From contig JAGBHM010000005.1 in NCBI GenBank assembly GCA_017935505.1, positions 1 to 63,333 of the forward strand: a DNA stretch of 63,333 nucleotides, written 5' to 3'. A program made the translations under genes and the position numbers. The notes under the pieces are model-generated. The model was not told the origin of the DNA, made no database searches, and saw only the letters and a program-made list of their open reading frames with translations. The DNA is from Bacteroidales bacterium (GTDB lineage: Bacteria; Bacteroidota; Bacteroidia; Bacteroidales; UBA932). Below are positions 44,140 through 52,120 of this stretch, piece by piece (position 1 is the first letter of the stretch; every line of letters begins with the position of its first letter).

Positions 44140-44721
44140 TTAAAAAAGATATGTCATCTGCAACAATATATTATTTGGAGCAAAGAATATCTTTTCACCG
44201 TTTCCAACAATTTTTCCACAAGAGGGACAGGAGTATTTTATATAATCGGTATACCCTGCCATTACTCCTACTCCAAAATCGATATTCCAATGTCTGTTAA
44301 GCATAAGTGCATACCCTGCGCCAAAGGTCACACCGCAAGCATCCCCTTCATAAGCCGCTTCAGAGAATATTCCTCCGCAGTTATACCTCGTCCATCCGCA
44401 TTGCCCCGACAGAAACCATCCGGAACAGGTGTGCCACAGCCAATATTTTGTTCCAAATGCAACCGAAAGCTGTCTGTTGTTCATCTGCTTTCCAACCTTT
44501 GACTCATATTCAAAGGGATTGTATTTTCCCTGCAGATAGAGAGAGAAATGTTGGGACAGGCATAAACCAATCTCCCCGTTGATTGTTCCAAAATTGGCAT
44601 AACCCAACATATTGGTTGAGAGATGCACTTTTTGAGCAAGCAAAGAATCAGATAAAGAGAAAATGAACAATAAACAGATCAGATACCGAAGACTGCAGGC
44701 CCGGTCCCAACATAATTTCAT
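44140..44721 (-). CDS. DUF3575 outer-membrane beta-barrel protein
   Basis: About 193 residues from the ATG at 44719-44721 (MKLCWDRACS), followed by a signal peptide ending LLAQ. Strongly typical DUF3575 sequence: LSTNMLGYANFGTINGEIGL, YLQGKYNPFEYES, RQLSVAFGTKYWLWHTCSGWFL, and YSCPSCGKIVGNGEKIFFAPNNILL near the end. It is predicted to be a small beta-barrel of about eight strands. It is the first gene of the type V pilus operon and starts 15 bp before the DUF3868-type gene. Its exact role in pilus assembly is not known. Confidence 0.85.
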   Translation of the reverse strand: MKLCWDRACSLRYLICLLFIFSLSDSLLAQKVHLSTNMLGYANFGTINGEIGLCLSQHFSLYLQGKYNPFEYESKVGKQMNNRQLSVAFGTKYWLWHTCSGWFLSGQCGWTRYNCGGIFSEAAYEGDACGVTFGAGYALMLNRHWNIDFGVGVMAGYTDYIKYSCPSCGKIVGNGEKIFFAPNNILLQMTYLF

Positions 44722-44836
44722 TTTAAATAAAACAGCCTTTCCATAGTAAAAAAACAGACTCACACTCATATCCTCCCACTTTAAAATCTGCCGCAAAACT
44801 ATACACTATACCCCTGATTATCAAAGAAGAAAACTG

Positions 44837-44890
44837 TCTTTATACAAATCCGGAAACTCTTTATACAATTTTAAAAATCTTTATACAATT
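44837..44890. repeat. Three direct repeats TCTTTATACAA before hdeD
   Basis: Copies begin at 44837, 44858 and 44878, spaced 21 and 20 bp, two helical turns each, so they face the same side of the DNA. The second and third copies match over about 20 bp, including the run into AATT and poly-A. The third ends about 10 bp before the hdeD ATG. This is a probable regulator binding array in the divergent hdeD/DUF3575 region. Confidence 0.7.
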
Positions 44891-44899
44891 CTTAAAAAA

Positions 44900-45466
44900 A
44901 TGGAAAAAATTCTAAATTATCTTACCGACAAATACCACGGCTGTCTGAAATATTGGTGGCTTTTGCTTGTACTTGGAATAATAATGCTGCTGCTTGGAGC
45001 CATGATCTTCATCTTTCCGATGCTCAGCTACATCACAATGAGCATGCTGTTTGGAGTATCCATACTCATCTCAGGAATCTTCTATATTGTAATGTCCTCC
45101 ACTAAAACCCTAAAAGGAAGGGGCTGGCTCTTCATTGCCGGACTTGTTGAGTTGCTGTTTGGTATATTCCTCACATTATGGCCTGCCGTTTCAGCAATGA
45201 TTCTTCCCTATATACTTGGTTTCTGGCTGCTCTTCAAAGGATTCACTCTCGTTGGCATAGGTGCCGACATGAGCGATGTGAAGGGTTCAGGCTGGGGCTG
45301 GAGCATTTTGTGGGCACTGGCTATGATAATATGTGCATTCATTATAATAATATATCCGATAGTGTTTGGTATGGAGGCTGTAATAATTTGGGTTGGAGTA
45401 TCTTGCCTTGTTGCCGGACTCTCATTGGCCAGCTTTGCAATCAATCTCAGGAAAGGAATAAAATAG
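44900..45466 (+). CDS. HdeD family acid-resistance/membrane protein (DUF308)
   Basis: 188 residues with six membrane segments in DUF308 pairs (WLLLVLGIIMLLLGAMIFIFP; LLFGVSILISGIFYIVMSS-like; LFIAGLVELLFGIFLTLWPAVSAM; LPYILGFWLLFKGFTLVG; ILWALAMIICAFIIIIYP; IIWVGVSCLVAGLSLASFAI). The length and pattern are typical of HdeD. In E. coli HdeD helps acid resistance at high cell density; Bacteroidota homologues are uncharacterised. Its upstream region carries three regularly spaced direct repeats. Confidence 0.88.
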   Translation: MEKILNYLTDKYHGCLKYWWLLLVLGIIMLLLGAMIFIFPMLSYITMSMLFGVSILISGIFYIVMSSTKTLKGRGWLFIAGLVELLFGIFLTLWPAVSAMILPYILGFWLLFKGFTLVGIGADMSDVKGSGWGWSILWALAMIICAFIIIIYPIVFGMEAVIIWVGVSCLVAGLSLASFAINLRKGIK

Positions 45467-45491
45467 TACAGTAAAAGTATTTGACAAATAC

Positions 45492-45530
45492 AAAAAAAGG
45501 AGGCGGTCCGGATAATACGGGCCGCCTCCT
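45492..45530 (-). terminator. Intrinsic terminator of the porin gene
   Basis: AGGAGGCGG and CCGCCTCCT arms around a loop of about 15 nt, with a run of seven T following on the minus strand (A residues at 45492-45498). It lies between hdeD and the porin gene, which converge. Confidence 0.8.
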
Positions 45531-45556
45531 CTATATTCCAGGCAGATCATAATCTC

Positions 45557-46996
45557 CTAGAAATTAACTCTTATGGCAGTTTGCAATCTTGTATCCTGCT
45601 TGAAATTTCCACCGGTATCTTCCCTGCTACCCCACAAATACTCTATTCCGGCCTGAACCGAAGGGGTGATATTATAAAACAGATTTGCCACCAAATATTG
45701 TGCATGTTTATACATCAATTCCGAGATATTATCTGAAAGATTGTCGGAAATATTTTTTGGATAAAAGGCTTCAACAGTGCTGTATGTTGCCGATGTAAGG
45801 AATTTTGGAGATATTTTCCACTGTAGTCCGACATATGAAGCCCAAGCCCTCACACTCTCCAACCGACCTGAGTTTCTAACAGGAACAATATCAAGGCCCA
45901 ATCCCTGCATATCCTGTATGTAACTTCCAAGTCCCTCTCCGTAAACACATTGAGAAAACATTTTAAGATTTCTCGCCAAAATCGACGCACCGCTTAATTT
46001 AACACCATACCCCACTTTATCTACAGTAGTTCCCGAGGATTTATCTCTGTAATACATATTCCTCACTATTCCCGACAAGCGCAGCCATGCCTGAGAGTCG
46101 GCCCAGCTATATTGCACATAAAAAGGTATATCCGGAATCTTTTGGTTTACCTGATATGTATAATCATTATATGTTGCATTCAGAACCGGCAATTCAAGAC
46201 CTACACCAACTTTCCAATGCTTATTGAAGGCATACTGATAATTAAGTACGGTATTGAAGAGGAATGTCATTGCATTCGGTCCCTGCTGGTCTACCGTAGG
46301 GGCTGCAGCTGCACCATCTGTAAAGAGGCTCGGCTTGTATCCCAGTGTAAAGCCTTTATAGGTAAAGTAGGCGGATTTCAGTGAGAATCCATAGTTAGCG
46401 CCATTCCCCGAGAAATCAAAATTGATATATGCACCTATCTGGTTTTTCGTATGCGGAAGTGCCACAAAGTTGAAAAACAGATTTGAAGCTCGGGCATTCA
46501 TCTGAACCAGTGCCCCATTGCCCGGAGGATTATCCATAGGGATAGAAGATGTAACAAAACAGAGAGGATTTTCAATAGGATTCCCCAGATCATAACTTAT
46601 TGAGGCTTTTACAAAACCACCTATACCAAGATAGAACTTACGCTCCCTGCCCACAATTGCGAATCTGGGCATATCCGGAGCATTAAAATAGTCAGGGGCA
46701 TTCTGCACTAATACTCTCAATACAGCAGTATCCCGATGTACATTTCCAAACAAAAAGACGTAATCCTTCTCTTCCAGACCGATATCACCATTCTCTCCAA
46801 CTATACCGTCAGCCCCTACAATGCCATCGGCAGATGTATTTACGACATTAAAACCTGATGCAGCCTCACTATTATGAAGCTTGCCTTTCTTTTCAGCGCT
46901 ACCTGTCATTTGAGCAACGGCACCATCCGCAAATGCAGATGATGCCGTTAATATCATGATGACAAGAGTGCGGATACACACCTTGAACATAGTCAT
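45557..46996 (-). CDS. DcaP-like outer-membrane porin
   Basis: 479 residues. Signal peptide (about 1-23, ending SSAFA). Residues about 58-72 contain a short collagen-like Gly-X-Y stretch (GIVGADGIVGENG) before the barrel. The rest shows alternating strands with aromatic girdles (FYLGIGGFVKASISYDLGNP; IGAYINFDFSGN; YGFSLKSAYFTYKGFTLGYKPS; VQAGIEYLWGSRED), ending in an aromatic residue (IRVNF), the outer-membrane barrel signal. It resembles DcaP-type porins, which let acidic small molecules through. The substrate is unknown. It lies 68 bp downstream of the ompA gene on the same strand. Confidence 0.8.
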   Translation of the reverse strand: MTMFKVCIRTLVIMILTASSAFADGAVAQMTGSAEKKGKLHNSEAASGFNVVNTSADGIVGADGIVGENGDIGLEEKDYVFLFGNVHRDTAVLRVLVQNAPDYFNAPDMPRFAIVGRERKFYLGIGGFVKASISYDLGNPIENPLCFVTSSIPMDNPPGNGALVQMNARASNLFFNFVALPHTKNQIGAYINFDFSGNGANYGFSLKSAYFTYKGFTLGYKPSLFTDGAAAAPTVDQQGPNAMTFLFNTVLNYQYAFNKHWKVGVGLELPVLNATYNDYTYQVNQKIPDIPFYVQYSWADSQAWLRLSGIVRNMYYRDKSSGTTVDKVGYGVKLSGASILARNLKMFSQCVYGEGLGSYIQDMQGLGLDIVPVRNSGRLESVRAWASYVGLQWKISPKFLTSATYSTVEAFYPKNISDNLSDNISELMYKHAQYLVANLFYNITPSVQAGIEYLWGSREDTGGNFKQDTRLQTAIRVNF

Positions 46997-47064
46997 AATT
47001 TTTATTCAAACTTAATTAAACAACTGTGACCAGTTCTCTTGTCAGGTATGTGTCGGTAGATATG

Positions 47065-48234
47065 TTATTTCTCTCTGATTATAACAACTCTATTGTATGC
47101 AGCTTTGTCAAATACTTGGTCGCTTGAACCTACTGCTTTGATCTCCAACTGATCTGGGTTTACACCGTACTCTTTAGTGAGGATATCATAAACAACCTGG
47201 CCTCTCTTCTCGCTCAATTTCTGGTTGAACTCAGCTGTACCAGTCTGTTTGTCAGCAGATGCAAACAATACGAATTTCTCATCAGGAAGCTCTTTCATTG
47301 CTTTTGCAATATACTCAAGGTTGATCTTCTCTTTCTTTGAAACATCAGCTTTACCGATAGTGAAGAATATAGCAAAATCAGATAGTACAGCGTATGGATC
47401 TGAAACAACTTTCGGACCTTTTGCTCTCTCATCATCCAACTCTTTCTTCAAAGCAGCACGTGCAGCCTCTGCAGCAGCCAACTGTCTCTCCAAATCACCG
47501 ATTTTGTTAATGAACTCGCTATTGTCATCAACAACAATGATATCTGAAGTTCTCTTGAAACCTCTTACTGGGAAGTTGTAAGTAAGACCGGCAGTCAAAG
47601 ATGCAAGACCTTCCATTTTTCTGCCACCTACAACACCATCAAAGCGTTGGTTTACAATCATCAATCTTCCTTCCAAGTTCAAATCAAGAGATTTTGAAAG
47701 GCGCAATACATTCAACAAACCAAGATTTACTGAAATCTCATTATCCTTAGCACCGTTTGCTTTTGAGCGTGCCCAACCGAAACCTGCGAAAGGAACAAAA
47801 TCCCAGAATCTTGTCTCTTTGTATCCACTGATTGCATTTGAAATATTCCAAAGCATATCTGCATGGAGATTCAATACGTTGAATTTCTCTCTGTACATAT
47901 TATCCTCTCTGCTGTCTGCATAAACAGATTCATTCCATTGCCATGCATTAGCTTTAAGACCTGCATATTGCAAACGCACACCAACAGATGGGGTAATCCA
48001 TTTACCCAATGAAATATCCAATGCAGGAGCTATACGTTTGCCGAAATCTCCTTTTTTATCATACTCACCAAAATATACCTGAGCACCACCTCCCACAGAA
48101 ATAAAGACATTGTCAAAAAATCTGTTTGTTACATAAGGGCCTCTCTTAGACTGCATTTCTATAACAGTCTCCTCTTGCGCATAAGTAAATACTCCAGCCA
48201 ACAAGAGAATTGACAATAAAAATAATTTTTTCAT
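47065..48234 (-). CDS. OmpA-family major outer-membrane protein
   Basis: 389 residues. Signal peptide (MKKLFLLSILLLAGVFTYA), N-terminal eight-strand barrel to about 210 (VFISVGGGAQVYFGEYDKKGDFG onward), an alanine/glutamate coiled linker (LERQLAAAEAARAALKKELDDERAKG) and the peptidoglycan-binding OmpA C-domain (AIFFTIGKADVSKKEKINLEYIA; RGQVVYDILTKEYGV). It ties the outer membrane to the wall and is likely abundant. A well-matched promoter lies at 48359-48388 with a leader of about 120 nt, long enough for post-transcriptional control. Confidence 0.92.
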   Translation of the reverse strand: MKKLFLLSILLLAGVFTYAQEETVIEMQSKRGPYVTNRFFDNVFISVGGGAQVYFGEYDKKGDFGKRIAPALDISLGKWITPSVGVRLQYAGLKANAWQWNESVYADSREDNMYREKFNVLNLHADMLWNISNAISGYKETRFWDFVPFAGFGWARSKANGAKDNEISVNLGLLNVLRLSKSLDLNLEGRLMIVNQRFDGVVGGRKMEGLASLTAGLTYNFPVRGFKRTSDIIVVDDNSEFINKIGDLERQLAAAEAARAALKKELDDERAKGPKVVSDPYAVLSDFAIFFTIGKADVSKKEKINLEYIAKAMKELPDEKFVLFASADKQTGTAEFNQKLSEKRGQVVYDILTKEYGVNPDQLEIKAVGSSDQVFDKAAYNRVVIIREK

Positions 48235-48358
48235 AACGACTTATTATTTATATAATTTTAAATTTGAACTCTCTACTCTGCTATAATAAAAACACGTCTA
48301 CAGCCTTTTTGTTGCAAATATGCTCTTCTTATAACACCGATTCATACTCATAATTGGG

Positions 48359-48388
48359 CAAAGATAATACATTTTTTATTTTCTCAAA
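48359..48388 (-). promoter_or_regulatory. ompA promoter
   Basis: On the minus strand TTTG (48388-48385), 18 bp, then TATCTTTG (48366-48359), an almost ideal Bacteroidota promoter. The predicted start is near 48353, about 120 nt before the ATG. Confidence 0.7.
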
Positions 48389-48439
48389 CATTCCATTCAA
48401 TAGATTGTTTCTTAGTATGAATTTTTAAAAACATAAAAT

Positions 48440-49033
48440 ATGAAAAAAGTTTATTATTTGCTTGCAGTACTTTTTATCTTTTCGCTTGGAATCAGCACTG
48501 CAATGGCACAACAGAGCAGCGGACATCAGACCTTAACTAAAAAAGAGATCAGAAAAGCCAAGAGAGAGGCACAAAAGAAATTTATGGAGGCACAAGACCA
48601 AGTTCTGTTCGAGCAGGGCCTGCAGGCTCTCAAAGAACAGTCATTTGTAATTGAAGTTGATCAGCTCATCTATCCACGCGGAATGGTCCAATATGTATCA
48701 CCTCTTACCAATTTTGTATATATTAATAAAGGTAAGGCTGTTGTACAGATTGCAGTGAACAACTTTGCGCCAGGCCCAAATGGAGTTGGAGGTGTAACTG
48801 TGGAGGGAACACCGTCGGATATCACCATGAGTACCGACAAAAAGGGAAATGTATATTATAATTTTACAGCCCAAGGCATCGCCATCTCAGCCACAGTGAA
48901 TATACAGATGACACCGGGAAGCAACAGGGCCACCGTTACAATCTACCCTAATTTCAATAACAGGGATCTCACCATGACTGGAAAGATTGTTCCATACGAC
49001 CAGTCCCGCATTTTCCAGGGTCAGACTATCTAA
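48440..49033 (+). CDS. DUF4251 secreted protein
   Basis: 197 residues. Signal peptide (MKKVYYLLAVLFIFSLGISTAMA), a lysine-rich helical region (LTKKEIRKAKREAQKKFMEAQ), then the DUF4251 domain (VIEVDQLIYPRGMVQYVSPLTNFVYINKGKAVVQI; NNFAPGPNGVGGVTVEGTPSDI; GSNRATVTIYPNFNNRDLTM). Common in Bacteroidota envelopes, with unknown function. It ends 8 bp into the 3-prime end of the convergent addA-like gene. Confidence 0.88.
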   Translation: MKKVYYLLAVLFIFSLGISTAMAQQSSGHQTLTKKEIRKAKREAQKKFMEAQDQVLFEQGLQALKEQSFVIEVDQLIYPRGMVQYVSPLTNFVYINKGKAVVQIAVNNFAPGPNGVGGVTVEGTPSDITMSTDKKGNVYYNFTAQGIAISATVNIQMTPGSNRATVTIYPNFNNRDLTMTGKIVPYDQSRIFQGQTI

Positions 49034-52000
49034 CCTGTTCTACTTCAGACTCTCTCACATACCACAGATAACCACTTACTGTGGTGAAGCCCATATCCAT
49101 AAGCAGTTGCATATACCCACGCACCTGCTTATGGTATTTTTCATTATCCCGGGTGAACTCCCCGAACTTATAATCAATGACAATGGCCTGATTGCCTTTT
49201 ACTATCACCCTATCGGGACGGAGGAGCTGTCCGTCGGGGCGAAGGATACTGCACTCCCTGTAGACCTTCCACTCATCAGAGAACCACCCTCTCTCCTCTA
49301 CCGAAGAGATCATCGTGCGGACCTGCATCCTGAGAGAGCTGTCGGGAATTTTCTCCACATCATCCAGAGTTGCAATCCCTTCAAATATCTCGTGCATCAT
49401 TATACCGTCATCCCTCAATGTAAGGTCATCATTTATCGAACCGCTCTGCATTGCAGTTCTGATTCTGCCTGCATCCAGCGGAGAGTCGAACCGTTGTTTC
49501 AACTCAAACCAGCCGTAATCTCCTGTATCCTTCACATCCAAAGGCAGCGGCTCCCCTATTGAGAACTTCTGCACTTCCAACTCTATTCCCTCAAAATCAA
49601 GCACTTTACACTCTCTGCAGCACTCATCATTCCTTTCAAAATATGAATGGAGAATATGCGACACCGACTGCATTGGCATAACACCCGATTTTGAAGGTAC
49701 GGGGGCCTGGGCCAAAATTATCAGCTCTCTCTTTGGCCTGGTAAATGCGACATATGCAACATTCAGGTTATCAACATATACCTCAAGTTTCTCTTTATAA
49801 TAGTCGCTGCAGAAGAGGGTATCTTTCAAACTCTGAAGATATTTTACAGGCAACGGACCGTCATATCCGAACAATTCGCCAGCAGCATTGCTCCACAATA
49901 TAGGTGCTTTTCTTGGGGAATGATCGAGCATACAACTGAAATAAGGAACTATAACTGCCTCAAATGCAAGGCCTTTTGCTTTATGAACAGTCATAACCTG
50001 TATTGCATCCTGCTCCTCTGGAGATGATATTGATTTTTTCACACCGCTCTCATCCCACCACTTGAGGAATGCCGACAGATTGCTTCCATGATTTACCGAA
50101 TACTCCATGACAATATCAAGAAATGCCTGCAGGAATGCTATATCTTTTTTCTGCTCTTCTGTAAGATGAGTACGGATTATCTCCTCGCACATCTGATATG
50201 GAGGCATTTTCTTCAGTCTCTCACACTCTTCTGCAGATATTGCAGCCGATTCCCCCTCTGCATCTGCCAATACCGAATAGATTGAAATGGAGAGATTTTC
50301 GGGGTCGTCCATACATTTGAGAATATTTACAACCCTCTTTACTGAAGCAGACGAGGAGACTGCCAGAGAATCTGCCGAAATAACTCTATATCCGGCATTT
50401 ACAAGTGATTGCGCCACTATGGCTCCTTCATTGTTCCACCTCACGAGAACACCTATATCACGCTGTCTGTACCCATTTGAGAGCAGCCTCTCCACATTTT
50501 CGAGCAGACAGGCGGTCATCACATCATCATATTGGAGCTCTGCCGACTCAACATCCTCCTTATTTATAAATGTAACATCAACATATCCCCCTGTCACGCC
50601 GTTTTCAGGAACGCTTTGCCTGAAATTGCTGTAGACATCAACAATCTCCTTGGAGAACTTCACACTCTCTTTCTCCGCATCGCTCCTCTCCGGCTCATAT
50701 ATGGCCGCAGCCTCTTGTGAGGCAGCCTCAAAAAAGTTGTTATTGAAATCCACAATATTTTTGGCACTGCGCCAATTCACATCAAGACTCCTATGCTCCA
50801 CGCCCTCTCCGAATCTTGAGTCAATACCTGATTTTAGTATATTCCAGTCTGAATTTCTGAAACGATAGATGCTCTGTTTAACATCCCCCACAATCAAATT
50901 CCTATTGCCGGAGGCTATACTATTCAAGAGCAACGGCACAAAATTCTGCCACTGCATGAGGGAGGTGTCCTGAAACTCATCAAGCATAAAATTATTTATC
51001 CATATACCGGTCTTCTCATATATGAAAGGGGTGTCACTTCCATCTATTATCTGCCCCAGAAGGTGAGTGGTCTCAGAGAGGAGCATTACATTCTTCTCCC
51101 TGCAATAATCTGTTATATAAGAATATACATACCCCAATATACCCAAACTGTTTAGGTTCGACTTCACACATAGGGCAGTCTGGTACTCCTTCATGTGCAA
51201 ATTGTGCCATTCAATGAGCTTTCCTATTGAATCATTCAATCCACCATTATAGGCCCCCTCAAATTTTCCCGCCTCACTCTTCTTTGTCTTGGCATACCAC
51301 AAGTCAAGATTATTGTGACAATTCTCAAATGTAGCTTTCAGCGGTTCTCCCAACTTGCTGCCCTCTGAAATATACTTCAATATGTTAAAAGGGCTTCTCG
51401 CTCCACCCTTAAAATCAGAGCACTCCAACCCATAATGCTCCATTATGGCCATAGCCTCCTTTCCTATCGCCTCACACTCCTTCTCAAAGCTTGAAATTAT
51501 CTCCCCAATACGTCCTTTCAGTCTGGAGATTTGCGCCATCTGCTCCTGAAGGGTAAGCTCCACTCCATTGTTCTTTATCTTAAAATTCTCTGAGAAGAGG
51601 CTTTTGGACAAATTTGAGATATCATTATATATCCTCCACGACTCTCCATTGTCAATTCTTTCAAGAGAGTAATCTATGAGCCATTTGAGAAGTTCCGCAT
51701 TCTCATCTTTGTCGAGATCTGCAAAAAGATTGTCAACAGCCGTGCCTCTGACCAGATCAGAATCGAGTTCAATGCCATATGTTACCATACGGCCCAACTC
51801 TCTGGCAAAGGCCCTCATCACATTCTGAAAAAACTTATCGATTGTACTTACAGAAAATGCAGGATAATCATGCAGAATTCTGATGAGCACGTTCCTTGCC
51901 ATCTCTCTCTCTGCACATGCAGGATCACATGACATCTTGTAAAGCTCCTCCAGAATCCTCTGCTTCATCTCATCTGTTGCCTTATTGGTAAAAGTTACGG

Positions 52001-52118
52001 CAAGGAGATGTTTGTACGCATCCTCATCCTTGAGAATCAGATTGATATACTCATGGGTCAGAGTATATGTCTTTCCGGAACCGGCAGATGCCTTATATAC
52101 ATTTATGAGCTTTTCCAT
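49026..52118 (-). CDS. AddA/RecB-like UvrD-helicase and nuclease
   Basis: 1030 residues from the ATG at 52116-52118, whose first in-frame alternative upstream belongs to the addB overlap. Superfamily 1 helicase motifs: YKASAGSGKTYTLT at 8-21 (Walker A), DEFQDTSL near 380, GDVKQSIYRFR near 412, VMTVHKAKGLAFEAVIVPYF near 695. The C-terminus has the RecB-type nuclease signature with HEIFEGIA and VIDYKFGEF near 985-1000. With its AddB-like partner it processes double-strand breaks for recombination. The genes overlap nearly head to tail, and lie in an operon with pgi and gpsA. Confidence 0.88.
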   Translation of the reverse strand: MEKLINVYKASAGSGKTYTLTHEYINLILKDEDAYKHLLAVTFTNKATDEMKQRILEELYKMSCDPACAEREMARNVLIRILHDYPAFSVSTIDKFFQNVMRAFARELGRMVTYGIELDSDLVRGTAVDNLFADLDKDENAELLKWLIDYSLERIDNGESWRIYNDISNLSKSLFSENFKIKNNGVELTLQEQMAQISRLKGRIGEIISSFEKECEAIGKEAMAIMEHYGLECSDFKGGARSPFNILKYISEGSKLGEPLKATFENCHNNLDLWYAKTKKSEAGKFEGAYNGGLNDSIGKLIEWHNLHMKEYQTALCVKSNLNSLGILGYVYSYITDYCREKNVMLLSETTHLLGQIIDGSDTPFIYEKTGIWINNFMLDEFQDTSLMQWQNFVPLLLNSIASGNRNLIVGDVKQSIYRFRNSDWNILKSGIDSRFGEGVEHRSLDVNWRSAKNIVDFNNNFFEAASQEAAAIYEPERSDAEKESVKFSKEIVDVYSNFRQSVPENGVTGGYVDVTFINKEDVESAELQYDDVMTACLLENVERLLSNGYRQRDIGVLVRWNNEGAIVAQSLVNAGYRVISADSLAVSSSASVKRVVNILKCMDDPENLSISIYSVLADAEGESAAISAEECERLKKMPPYQMCEEIIRTHLTEEQKKDIAFLQAFLDIVMEYSVNHGSNLSAFLKWWDESGVKKSISSPEEQDAIQVMTVHKAKGLAFEAVIVPYFSCMLDHSPRKAPILWSNAAGELFGYDGPLPVKYLQSLKDTLFCSDYYKEKLEVYVDNLNVAYVAFTRPKRELIILAQAPVPSKSGVMPMQSVSHILHSYFERNDECCRECKVLDFEGIELEVQKFSIGEPLPLDVKDTGDYGWFELKQRFDSPLDAGRIRTAMQSGSINDDLTLRDDGIMMHEIFEGIATLDDVEKIPDSSLRMQVRTMISSVEERGWFSDEWKVYRECSILRPDGQLLRPDRVIVKGNQAIVIDYKFGEFTRDNEKYHKQVRGYMQLLMDMGFTTVSGYLWYVRESEVEQVR

Positions 52119-52120
52119 AA

